Assembly: GCF_000311785.1 (NCBI RefSeq)
Contig: NZ_HE978536.1
Location: 208,128-272,127 of the forward strand
Reading direction: 5' to 3'
DNA length: 64,000 nt
Origin: Brevibacillus massiliensis
GTDB taxonomy: Bacteria > Bacillota > Bacilli > Brevibacillales > Brevibacillaceae
The position numbers were made by a program, and so were the translations under genes. Within the stretch, counting starts at the first letter, position 1, and each line of letters starts with the position of its first letter. A model generated the notes under the pieces. The model was not told the DNA's origin. It saw nothing but the letters and a program-made list of their open reading frames with translations, and did not search any database. Below, one piece after another: positions 17,373 to 25,474 of this stretch.

Positions 17373-17438
17373 AAACATAAGGCAACGACAGCCCCGCCTG
17401 GCGCGATGCGGCGAAGCCTGGTTATCAATCTTATGTTT
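17373..17438 (-). other. Inverted-repeat element upstream of spoIIP
   Basis: Perfect 9-bp arms (AAACATAAG and CTTATGTTT) enclose a GC-rich 48-base core that can itself fold. It lies 28 bases before the spoIIP start, inside the untranslated region. No known riboswitch consensus was recognised. It could be an operator pair or an RNA structure. The CATAAGAT inside one arm also resembles part of a sigma-E -10, but no -35 fits. Confidence 0.4.
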
Positions 17439-17547
17439 TAAGACTATGCAGCCGATAGAGTAGCTAGAACGGGGAACCTTTTCTCTTTTTCTACTTCTAT
17501 CAAAACGGCCGGGCGTTGACTCGACAGTCACCGGCCGAGGCGCCGTT

Positions 17548-18231
17548 TTACGGCAGCGGCATCGCCGATTGCGCCGCTTCCGGCAGTGTCAGCGCGGGCA
17601 CCCCGGCATCGCCGACCACTCTCGCAGTATACTCGATTTCCTGGCGGTTTTTGATGATCGAGGGCTTTAGCCGTGCGCGCAGAGTCAGCGTGTCCAGCCG
17701 CCCCGACCCTTCGTCCAGGCTGATGAGCATGTTGGCCTCAAGCACATCTTCCACGTGCATTCCGTGAATGTCATCGCGAAACGGCCGCAGGGTTACCTCA
17801 AAACGTCCGCCGCCCCGGGCGCGCACTTCGCTGGCGTGAGCCAGCATTCTCAGCCAAAACGCAAACGGATCGCGAAGCTCCTCCAATTCTGCCGCCGCAG
17901 GATGATTGTACGCCGCTCTGTTCCACACGCCGCTGTTCCTTGAGTAAATGTACAAAGCTTCTGGGGAGAAGTAGACTGCAAAGCGAATATCCTCGGAATC
18001 GGTCAACCGCACGCGGGATGTGACTCTCGCCAGACGCGGTGCGGCCTGTGCCACGGCGGACAAGCTGACCTCCTCCCGCCCGTCTACCCGCAGCCGCTCT
18101 TCCAGTGCATAGGCTTCCCTGTTCTGGGCACTGACGAGGAGCCGGTGCAGCCGAAGCACCTCCTCCTCCTGCCGGCTCGCGGTCCCCCAAAAAGCGAGGG
18201 CAAACAGGCAGGCCCAGACGCTTGCAAACAA
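17548..18231 (-). CDS. Hypothetical exported protein
   Basis: A 227-residue protein of unknown function. The first 20 residues (FASVWACLFALAFWG) form a signal peptide or anchor. The rest is soluble, and NHPAAAELEELRDPFAFWLRML and DDIHGMHVEDVLEANMLISLD resemble the beta-rich folds of LolA/LppX-like lipoproteins only loosely. TTG start with AAGGAG eleven bases upstream. It follows the molybdopterin fusion gene by 15 bases, so co-transcription is likely. Confidence 0.6.
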   Translation of the reverse strand: MFASVWACLFALAFWGTASRQEEEVLRLHRLLVSAQNREAYALEERLRVDGREEVSLSAVAQAAPRLARVTSRVRLTDSEDIRFAVYFSPEALYIYSRNSGVWNRAAYNHPAAAELEELRDPFAFWLRMLAHASEVRARGGGRFEVTLRPFRDDIHGMHVEDVLEANMLISLDEGSGRLDTLTLRARLKPSIIKNRQEIEYTARVVGDAGVPALTLPEAAQSAMPLP

Positions 18232-18246
18232 GGCGATCTTCGCTCC

Positions 18247-19356
18247 TTACGCAATGTAGCCATTCAGGTCATACCCCTCTTTTTCTTCCCAGTAGCCCAG
18301 CCCGCGCTGCTGGGTGAATTCGATGCGGCTGAGCCATTTGATCGACTTGTAGCCGTACATGTCGGGATGAACCAGCCGCAGCGGCGCTCCCTGCTGGGGC
18401 AGAAGCGGCTTGTCATCCAGTTCGTAGGCGAGCAGAACATTTTGCTGCAGCAATTGAGAGAGTTCATACGTCTCCGTATACATCCGGTCTGCGCTGTACA
18501 TCTTGACATACGTCCCCGCTGCCTCCGGGTTTACCAGCTCCAGGAGGCTGGAAAACGGCACGCCCTTCCACTTCACCTGTGTCACGCTCCAGCCTGTCGA
18601 GCAGTGAAAATCGCTGACGATCACATGGGACGGCAGACTGGTCAATTCCGCAAAGGTAAAGTCTCTCTTTTGCTCTACCAATCCGTCCACCGTCAATCGC
18701 CACTCGTCTGGATCAAAGGGCGGAATCTCGCTCGTCATCGAATAAATGCGGAAATACCCCCTGCGCTTGCCGGTGTCCAGCGAGGCCAGAGAAGAATCCG
18801 TCAACGGCCGGAACCAGCGCAACAGCCCGCCTGCCATCAGCGCGAGAAGCCCCCCGGCAAATAAAACCAGCACCTCCCGCCTCGTAAACAACTGCCCGCC
18901 CCGATCGTGCGGGCCCCGGAGCGCCCCTCTTTGTCTGATTTTTCCGACGTACCAAAGGGCGATATGGCCCAGTGCCCAGGGGATGATGAACAGGCTCAAG
19001 CCGCCGTGGATGGACGAGGCCAACTGGCGCAGCCGCAAGTACTCCGTATTGTTCCCCCACAGATAGATGCCGGTGGCGATCCAGCCTGCCCCGAGCAGGT
19101 ACTGGAGACAGACATGAAAGGTTTTCGTCCAGCGCCGGTCGCGGCGAAGGTATTGGACTGTGGGAACAACTGCGATGGCGAGCAGCAGCAGGTAACAAAG
19201 CCCGACGCCGATATGGGCGCTGCGCACCTGTCTGATCGATTCGCCAAACATGGTGCGCAGCGCCGGGACGTACAGACACGCCCCGGTCGCGAGCAAAACA
19301 GAGAGCACGGCTGCATGAATGCCATGCAGAGCCGCCAGCCAACGCCTATTTTTCAT
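18247..19356 (-). CDS. Cytochrome b / sulfite oxidase-like molybdopterin fusion protein
   Basis: A 369-residue fusion. Residues 1-140 form about four membrane segments with histidines placed as haem b ligands (LHGIHAAV, RSAHIGVG, SSIHGGL, ALGHIALW). Residues 157-178 read FTRREVLVLFAGGLLALMAG: a twin-arginine motif directly before a fifth hydrophobic segment, like an internal Tat signal. Residues about 205-350 are the SUOX fold, with the Mo-binding Cys252 in SDFHCSTGWSV. I infer that the Mo domain is outside and passes electrons to or from the haem module. The substrate is unknown; YedY/MsrP-type sulfoxide reduction is as likely as sulfite oxidation. Start is the ATG overlapping the upstream dehydrogenase stop. 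Confidence 0.85.
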   Translation of the reverse strand: MKNRRWLAALHGIHAAVLSVLLATGACLYVPALRTMFGESIRQVRSAHIGVGLCYLLLLAIAVVPTVQYLRRDRRWTKTFHVCLQYLLGAGWIATGIYLWGNNTEYLRLRQLASSIHGGLSLFIIPWALGHIALWYVGKIRQRGALRGPHDRGGQLFTRREVLVLFAGGLLALMAGGLLRWFRPLTDSSLASLDTGKRRGYFRIYSMTSEIPPFDPDEWRLTVDGLVEQKRDFTFAELTSLPSHVIVSDFHCSTGWSVTQVKWKGVPFSSLLELVNPEAAGTYVKMYSADRMYTETYELSQLLQQNVLLAYELDDKPLLPQQGAPLRLVHPDMYGYKSIKWLSRIEFTQQRGLGYWEEKEGYDLNGYIA

Positions 19357-20329
19357 AGACCACAGCGTTAACCGTATGCAGCAGCTTCTCGCCGGCAAGG
19401 CCGCGGAGAATGTTCTCGGCTGTCATCTGGGCCATCCTGGTGCGCGTTGCGATACTGGCACTGCCAATGTGGGGGGCGACTACGACATTATCCAGGGTGA
19501 GCAGCGGATGATCGGCGCCGATCGGCTCTGTCTCAAACACGTCCAACCCTGCCGCCCAGATCTGTTTTCGCTTAAGCGCTTGGTAGAGAGCTGCCTCGTC
19601 CACATTGGTACCGCGCGATGCATTGATAAAGATTGCGTCCGGCTTCATCAGCGACAGCTCCCGTTCGCCGATCAGCTTGTTCGTCTCTTTCGTCGCCGGT
19701 GCCATCAGCACCACGTAATCGGATTCGGCGAGCAGCTCATCCAATGGACGATACTGCGCGCCCAAGGCCTCCTCCGCCTCCGGCTTGCGGCTCCGGTTGT
19801 GGTAGAGGATGTTCATGTCAAACCCTTTGGCCCGCCTGGCCACCGCTTCTCCGATGCGTCCCATGCCGATGATGCCGATGGTCGCGCCATAAATGTCCTG
19901 TCCGGTCAGAAGCATCGGCGACCAGCTTTTCCATCTGCCTTCCCTCACGTACCGATCCGCCTCCGGAATGCGGCGTGCCGTCGCCATCAAGAGAGAAAAC
20001 GTCAGATCGGCGGTAGTCTCAGAGAGCACGCCCGGGGTATGTCCGACGGGAATTCCCCGCCTTGTCGCTTCCGCTATGTCAATGTTGTCGAAGCCGACAG
20101 CCATCGTGGCGACCACGCGCAAATGGGGAGCGGCGTCAAATACCTCCCGGTCGATCTGATCCGCCACGTTGGTAAAAATCGCTGCCGCATCCCGTACTTC
20201 CCTGAGCAGCACATCCCTTGGGATGATCTCTTCATCCGACTCCCAAACAAACACTTCCGTCCGTTCCTGCAGCATTTCCAACGCCCGCCGGGGGATGTTG
20301 CGCGTCACGACAACCTTTGCCTTCCTCAA
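19346..20329 (-). CDS. D-2-hydroxyacid dehydrogenase (glyoxylate/hydroxypyruvate reductase type)
   Basis: A 327-residue NAD(P)-dependent enzyme. The Rossmann motif is GATIGIIGMGRIGEAVARRA. The catalytic Arg lies in INASRGTNVDEAAL, Glu in DVFETEPI and His in VVAPHIGSAS. AVGFDNIDIAEATRRGIPVGHTPGVL marks the GyaR/GhrB branch. Start is taken at the TTG eleven bases after GGAGG, as the upstream ATG overlaps that site. It could reduce glyoxylate or hydroxypyruvate, or oxidise a 2-hydroxyacid made in the acid-sugar pathway next door. Confidence 0.9.
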   Translation of the reverse strand: MRKAKVVVTRNIPRRALEMLQERTEVFVWESDEEIIPRDVLLREVRDAAAIFTNVADQIDREVFDAAPHLRVVATMAVGFDNIDIAEATRRGIPVGHTPGVLSETTADLTFSLLMATARRIPEADRYVREGRWKSWSPMLLTGQDIYGATIGIIGMGRIGEAVARRAKGFDMNILYHNRSRKPEAEEALGAQYRPLDELLAESDYVVLMAPATKETNKLIGERELSLMKPDAIFINASRGTNVDEAALYQALKRKQIWAAGLDVFETEPIGADHPLLTLDNVVVAPHIGSASIATRTRMAQMTAENILRGLAGEKLLHTVNAVVYEK

Positions 20330-20369
20330 TTGAACATGCACCTCCATCTGCGTAAATCAGTTTTGTTTC

Positions 20370-20414
20370 ACGATGAGAAGAGACAGCCTGCGATCAGCCG
20401 TCTCTTCTCATCGT
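20370..20414 (-). other. Strong hairpin between the PdxA-family gene and the dehydrogenase gene
   Basis: Perfect 15-bp stem (ACGATGAGAAGAGAC and its complement) with a 15-base loop directly after the PdxA-family stop. On the minus strand it is followed by GTGAAACAAAAC, not a clean T-run. It may partly terminate, or protect the upstream mRNA. Confidence 0.65.
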
Positions 20415-20418
20415 ACCG

Positions 20419-21423
20419 TTATGAACGTTTGGGCGCCAGTTCAATGGCCTGGCGAATCGCTTCTTTCAAGCTGAGCTCGTCGGCGATCCCGGTTCCGGCG
20501 ATGTCGAAAGCCGTGCCGTGGTCCACACTGGTGCGGATAATCGGCAGGCCGACCGTGATGTTGACGCCTGCTTCCAATCCCAGCACCTTGACCGGTCCGT
20601 GACCCTGATCGTGGTACATGGCGACAACGATGTCAAAGTCGCCGCGAACCGTGCGGAAGAACAACGTGTCAGCCGGAAGCGGACCTACTACCTTGATGCC
20701 TTCCTGCTGTGCCTTTTCCACGGCGGGGACGATCTTCTCCTCCTCTTCGCCGTAGCCGAACAAGCCGTTTTCGCCGGCGTGCGGATTGATTCCGCACACG
20801 CAGATTCTAGGTTCGCTGTACCCCGCTTTTTGCAGGGTTTCATGGGCCAGTTTGATTACTTTATAGACGCGGTCCGGATTGATCTTTTTCACGGCATCGA
20901 TCAAGCCGATGTGGGTCGTCACGTGAATCACTTTCAACTTGGGCGCGGACAACATCATCGAATAATCCTGCGTGCCCGTCAGCTCGGCGAGAATCTCCGT
21001 GTGACCCGGGAAAATATGTCCGCCCTTGTGCAGCGCTTCCTTGTTTAGCGGCGCTGTGCAGATGGCGTCAATCTGCTTGTCGTTTGCCAGCTGAATCGCT
21101 TTCTCCAGATAGCGGAAGGCCGCATTGCCCGCCTCCGCCGACACCTTCCCGAACGGCAGATCGGCGGGCAGCAGGTCCAGATCCAGGCAGTCGATGCTGC
21201 CCGGCTGAAACACTGCTTCCTGGGCGGATTGGATCGAACGCACTGCAAGATCGGCACCCACGATGCCCTTGGCGCGTTCCAGCATTTTGGCGTCGCCGAT
21301 GACAAACGGACGGCAGCCCTCGTAGACGGTGCTGTCTGCCAGTGCCTTCACGATGATTTCCGGGCCTACTCCGGCGGCATCTCCCATCGTGATCGCGATG
21401 ATCGGTCTGTGATTGGTTGTCAT
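20419..21423 (-). CDS. PdxA-family 4-phospho-acid-sugar dehydrogenase (PdxA2-like)
   Basis: A 334-residue NAD-dependent oxidoreductase. Family marks: ITMGDAAGVGPEIIVKAL at the start, CTAPLNKEALHKGG, HTEILAELTGTQDYSMML, NPHAGENGLFG, and YHDQGHGPVKVLG with metal-binding His residues. PdxA makes the B6 precursor. A paralogue, PdxA2, oxidises and decarboxylates 4-phospho-D-erythronate or threonate to DHAP and is encoded with DUF1537 kinases. Because a DUF1537 kinase is in the same run of genes, the catabolic role is preferred, although B6 synthesis cannot be excluded from sequence. Confidence 0.88.
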   Translation of the reverse strand: MTTNHRPIIAITMGDAAGVGPEIIVKALADSTVYEGCRPFVIGDAKMLERAKGIVGADLAVRSIQSAQEAVFQPGSIDCLDLDLLPADLPFGKVSAEAGNAAFRYLEKAIQLANDKQIDAICTAPLNKEALHKGGHIFPGHTEILAELTGTQDYSMMLSAPKLKVIHVTTHIGLIDAVKKINPDRVYKVIKLAHETLQKAGYSEPRICVCGINPHAGENGLFGYGEEEEKIVPAVEKAQQEGIKVVGPLPADTLFFRTVRGDFDIVVAMYHDQGHGPVKVLGLEAGVNITVGLPIIRTSVDHGTAFDIAGTGIADELSLKEAIRQAIELAPKRS

Positions 21424-21459
21424 ATCGACACTCCTGCCTTTCTATGGACAGCCTGGGGG

Positions 21460-22662
21460 TTACAGCGCTTTGCGCAGAAGCTCTTCCAGGCTCTTTTGAT
21501 TTGGCACGCGCGGATTGTTGCGAATCAGCCGGTTGATTTCCAGGGTTTTTCGGGCAATCTCCGGTAGATCCTCTGCTTTAATGCCGATTTGCGACAATTT
21601 CGTCGGCAGGCCGATCGCTTCCACCAACTTGAACACTTCTTTGGATGCCGCTTCGGCCAGCTCTTTTTCCGTTTTGCCTGCTGGATTGACGCCAAAAGCC
21701 AAGGCGATCTTCGCCATTTTTTTCTGCTCTACATAGGTATTGTACTCCATCACGTACGGCAGAAGCAGTCCGGTTACTTCCCCGTGCGGAGATTTGACCA
21801 GTCCGCCGATCGGGTAAGCCAGGGCGTGTGCGGCGGCCGTACCGGCATTGGAGAAGGCCATCCCCGCAAGCAGACTGCCGAGCAGCATATTGCTCCGGGC
21901 TTCCAGATTGCTGCCCTGCTGTACGGCCAGGACCAGGTTCTCTGCAACCAGTTCAATCGCCTTAAAGGCGAGTGCGTCTGCGAGCGGGAGCGAGCCTTTG
22001 AACAGCAGTTCCCCCTCTGCCTGAATGTAGCGGTAGTTCTTGGCCGTGTACGCCTCCACGGCGTGAGACAGCGCGTCGATCCCGGAGCAGGCGGTGACGT
22101 ACGGCGGCAGGCCGACCGTCAGTTCCGGGTCGAGCAGGGCGACGGCCGGACGCAGATAGTTGTCGGAGATGCCGATTTTCAGGTTGTTTTCCACGTCGGC
22201 CAACACGGCGACAGAAGTAACCTCCGATCCCGTTCCCGCTGTGGTGGGGATCGCGATCAGCGGCGCGATCGGCCCAGGCACGCGATGCTCGCCGAAGTAA
22301 TCGGCCGGATGGCCGCCGTGGGCCATCAGCAGGGCCACCACCTTGGCCAAATCGATGCTGCTGCCTCCGCCAAGGCCGATGATCGCATCGGTGTCCATAT
22401 GCGACTTGGCAAATTCGTAGCACTCAATCGCCGTCTGGATCGGCGGTTCCGGGACGGCCTGATCGTACACGACTACATTGTAACCGGCTCCCTGCAGCAA
22501 ACTGATGATTCTGTCGGCAATGCCGGCCCCTTTGATGCCCGGGTCCGTGACCAGGAAGATGTTTTTGGCCTTGAGGCGCTGCAAAATCTTGTCCAGTTCC
22601 TGGATCGATCCGTTACCGAAGACGATTCTCTCTGTAGAAAAAAACTCCCATGTGTTTTTCAT
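21460..22662 (-). CDS. Iron-containing alcohol dehydrogenase
   Basis: A 400-residue group III alcohol dehydrogenase. The NAD-binding GLGGGSSIDLAK lies near residue 95. The metal-binding region contains PTTAGTGSEVTSVAV, ACSGIDALSHAVEAYTAK, NAGTAAAHALAYPIGG and SPHGEVTGLLLPYV, with Asp and three His ligands. It should reduce an aldehyde or oxidise an alcohol. It follows the aldehyde dehydrogenase by 27 bases in the acid-sugar operon. Confidence 0.92.
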   Translation of the reverse strand: MKNTWEFFSTERIVFGNGSIQELDKILQRLKAKNIFLVTDPGIKGAGIADRIISLLQGAGYNVVVYDQAVPEPPIQTAIECYEFAKSHMDTDAIIGLGGGSSIDLAKVVALLMAHGGHPADYFGEHRVPGPIAPLIAIPTTAGTGSEVTSVAVLADVENNLKIGISDNYLRPAVALLDPELTVGLPPYVTACSGIDALSHAVEAYTAKNYRYIQAEGELLFKGSLPLADALAFKAIELVAENLVLAVQQGSNLEARSNMLLGSLLAGMAFSNAGTAAAHALAYPIGGLVKSPHGEVTGLLLPYVMEYNTYVEQKKMAKIALAFGVNPAGKTEKELAEAASKEVFKLVEAIGLPTKLSQIGIKAEDLPEIARKTLEINRLIRNNPRVPNQKSLEELLRKAL

Positions 22663-22689
22663 CTATCCTTCTCTCCTCTCCACCCGCTC

Positions 22690-24132
22690 TTACAGGGTAA
22701 TGACCACGATACGCTCTTCCGTCATCTCTTCCACTGCCCAGCGCGGCCCTTCCTTGCCGATCCCGCTGTCCTTGACGCCGCCGTACGGCATGACGTCGGC
22801 GCGGAAGGTGGAAACATCATTGATGATGACGCCGCCGAATTCCAGCTCATGGACGGCACGCATGGCCAATTGCAGATTGGAGGTGAACAGACCTGCCTGC
22901 AAGCCGAGGCGGCTGTCGTTTGCCATGCGGAAAGCATCGTCGATCTCGTCAAACGGGATGATGCTGATGACCGGCGCGAACACCTCCTGGCAAACCACTT
23001 TCATCTCGGCCGTTACGCCCACCAGAACAGTCGGGTACAGAACGGCTCCTTCGCGCTTGCCGCCGCAGACTACTTTCGCGCCGCGTTCAACCGCTTCCTT
23101 GATCCACTCTTCGACCCGCTTCGCTTCCTTCTCGGAAATCATCGGACCTACATCGGTTGCGGAATCGGCAGGATCGCCTACCTTGATCGACTGCGCCACC
23201 TTCGCCGCCTTCTCCACAAACGCATCGAACACATCGCGATGGACATACACCCGCTGTACGGAGATGCAGGCTTGACCCGCATTGGAGAAGCCGCGCGTCA
23301 CGCACAGCTCTGCCGCTTTATCCAGATCTGGCGCATCGTGATGTACGATGTTGGGCGAGTTGTTGCCCAGCTCCAGCGTCACCCTGCGAATCCCGGTCGC
23401 GCTCTTGATATGGCGGCCTACCCCCGGACTTCCGGTAAAGGTAAACATCGCGATCCGATCGTCTTCAAGCAGATATTGCCCGGTCTCTTGGCCAAAACCG
23501 TTGACCACATTGAGGAAACCGGCGGGAAGCCCTGCTTCCTCCATGATCTCCGCCAGCTTTAGCGCGATGATCGGCGTCACCTCCGCCGGCTTCAGCACCA
23601 CCGTGTTGCCTGCGGCAATGGCCGGTCCCACCTTGTGCACCGTCAGATTGAACGGAAAGTTGAAGGGTGTGATCGCACCGATGACCCCTACCGGCACGCG
23701 AACCGTAAAAGCCAGCTTGCCGTCGCAGCCAGGCTGTCCGAGCGGCACCCCTTCGCCGGCAATGCGCTTCGCTTCTTCCGCGGATGCGATCAGGGTTTGA
23801 ATGCCGCGGTCGATCTCTGCACGCGCGTCCTTGATGACTTTCCCCACCTCGCCGACCATGATCATGGCCAGTTCTTCCTTGCGCTCGCTGACGATCTGGG
23901 CGGTGCGCATCAGAATCTCATAGCGCTGAACGGGGCTCAGTTTTTTCGTCTTGAAGGTATGGAGAGCGCAGGTTACCGCCCGGTTGACGTCCTCTTTTGA
24001 CGCCTTGCTGACGCGAGCCATCTCCTCTCCCGTATATTTGTTCAGAACGGGGAAGGTATCCTCCGTAACTTGCCAATTTCCATCGATGTAATTTCCGTAA
24101 ACAGCCGTCTTTTGTCCTGTCCCGTTTTGCAT
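22690..24132 (-). CDS. NAD(P)-dependent aldehyde dehydrogenase
   Basis: A 480-residue ALDH. The Asn of the oxyanion hole lies in ITPFNFPFNLTVHK, the general-base Glu in RRVTLELGNNSPNIV, and the nucleophile Cys in RGFSNAGQACISVQRVYV. The C-terminal motif EVFAPVISIIPF is typical. Its closest groups by eye are lactaldehyde, glycolaldehyde and succinate-semialdehyde dehydrogenases; the substrate cannot be told apart here. It lies between the LarA-like gene and the iron ADH, all closely spaced. Confidence 0.92.
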   Translation of the reverse strand: MQNGTGQKTAVYGNYIDGNWQVTEDTFPVLNKYTGEEMARVSKASKEDVNRAVTCALHTFKTKKLSPVQRYEILMRTAQIVSERKEELAMIMVGEVGKVIKDARAEIDRGIQTLIASAEEAKRIAGEGVPLGQPGCDGKLAFTVRVPVGVIGAITPFNFPFNLTVHKVGPAIAAGNTVVLKPAEVTPIIALKLAEIMEEAGLPAGFLNVVNGFGQETGQYLLEDDRIAMFTFTGSPGVGRHIKSATGIRRVTLELGNNSPNIVHHDAPDLDKAAELCVTRGFSNAGQACISVQRVYVHRDVFDAFVEKAAKVAQSIKVGDPADSATDVGPMISEKEAKRVEEWIKEAVERGAKVVCGGKREGAVLYPTVLVGVTAEMKVVCQEVFAPVISIIPFDEIDDAFRMANDSRLGLQAGLFTSNLQLAMRAVHELEFGGVIINDVSTFRADVMPYGGVKDSGIGKEGPRWAVEEMTEERIVVITL

Positions 24133-24171
24133 GGTTTCTCTCCTCCCGCTTCCTTTTATCGTTTCACGTCT

Positions 24172-25437
24172 TTACATATGATGCATTTTCGGCAGATATC
24201 CGTGTTCGTCAAATTCAAAATCGTGTAATTCTCCCATCACTTCCACGCCGGGAAGGGCGGCTACCTCCGGCAGCAGGGCTTCCGATACGTACACGTACTC
24301 CAGATGGAGCGTGTTGGGAATGCGCATAATCCTCGCCTTGGCCGGCTCGACGCCCCAGTTGGCGCGCAGTGCGGCGGCAAGCGCGTCCCGATCGCTCGGC
24401 ATCACGATAGGAATACTCGCCCGCGCCAGGAAGGTGCTGGTAATGACATTTTCATTCATCGCCTTGAAGTCAATCTTGTCGAAGAATCGCTGCGTGGTCA
24501 GGTCGGCCAGGCCGATGCCCAGCGCGTTGCCGTGGGACGCTTCGGACAGGTCGCTCGCGATAATATACTTGATGCGCGGCGAGTCCGGCTCCGGCGTTCC
24601 CTGGATCCGCAGACGCCCGATGATGTTCGTATCCATCCCCGTGCCGCTGTAGTTTTTGCCCACTTCATCCACCAGCAGGATGTCGATGTCCTCCGCCGGA
24701 AGCTTTGGCATCAAGGCAGCCGATTCACGGAGCAGCTCCCGCTCCCGCTCCTCGATCCGGGAAGTGGGGATCGCTTCAATGATCGCCGTCTGTTCGAAAG
24801 CATTCTCTACAATGCCGACGCCGCAAAGGATCTTGGTGTTGGCCAGCATGACTCTGGCCACCTTCGGCATGATATCGCGAATGCCCGTTACCCCGTAACT
24901 GTGGATCAAGAGCGCCTGCTTGTGCTTGCCAAGACCGATGGCCGCCATCTTCATCAGGCCGCTCTCAATCCCGATCGGCGATTTGAAGTCGGTATGGACT
25001 TTGATGCGCCCCATCAGGATAATCCCGTCAGCAGCCAGTGCATTTTTGTCCACGTAGACAGGCATTCCATCCTCGGTTGTCCCTACCTGCTCAACCTCCA
25101 TCGACGATTTGATCGGAGCGCCGCAGAAGTCCTCTGTAACCCCGAGGCTTTCCAGGACTTCCACCTGTCCCTTGGCCGTTGCTCCGCCGTGGCTGCCCAT
25201 GGTCGGCACAATATACGGTTCGGCACCCATGCGCTTTAACTCGCGGACGACGGCGCGGATGATGATGTGGATGTTGGCGATGCCGCGGCTGCCGGCGGTA
25301 ATGGCAACCGTCATCCCCGGCTTGATGCGTTCGGGCAGCTGCACGTTTTCCAGCTGGCTGCGGACGGTGGCGTCGATATCAGCCACAGCCGGCCCGGTAA
25401 AGCGCTGTTTGATTTTAACCATTTTTGGGAAATTCAT
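24172..25437 (-). CDS. LarA-like DUF2088 protein, putative nickel-dependent 2-hydroxyacid racemase/epimerase
   Basis: A 421-residue protein of the lactate-racemase (LarA) N-domain family. Marks: GMTVAITAGSRGIANIHIII, PTMGSHGGATAKGQ (the MGSHGGAT variant rather than the GTHR form of classical LarA), and GRIKVHTDFKSPIGIESGL. LarA homologues use a covalently bound nickel-pincer nucleotide, and several racemise other 2-hydroxyacids or epimerise sugar acids. No larB, larC or larE cofactor genes are in the window. In this operon it could change the stereochemistry of an imported acid sugar. Family is solid; activity is inferred. Confidence 0.75.
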   Translation of the reverse strand: MNFPKMVKIKQRFTGPAVADIDATVRSQLENVQLPERIKPGMTVAITAGSRGIANIHIIIRAVVRELKRMGAEPYIVPTMGSHGGATAKGQVEVLESLGVTEDFCGAPIKSSMEVEQVGTTEDGMPVYVDKNALAADGIILMGRIKVHTDFKSPIGIESGLMKMAAIGLGKHKQALLIHSYGVTGIRDIMPKVARVMLANTKILCGVGIVENAFEQTAIIEAIPTSRIEERERELLRESAALMPKLPAEDIDILLVDEVGKNYSGTGMDTNIIGRLRIQGTPEPDSPRIKYIIASDLSEASHGNALGIGLADLTTQRFFDKIDFKAMNENVITSTFLARASIPIVMPSDRDALAAALRANWGVEPAKARIMRIPNTLHLEYVYVSEALLPEVAALPGVEVMGELHDFEFDEHGYLPKMHHM

Positions 25438-25474
25438 TGGACAAAAATTCGCCTCCCGAAGTGGATTCGCGTCG

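Noticed and set aside
21589..23562. 657-codon open frame antisense to the alcohol and aldehyde dehydrogenase genes
   Set aside because: Spans two real genes and their gap; composition is that of an antisense frame.
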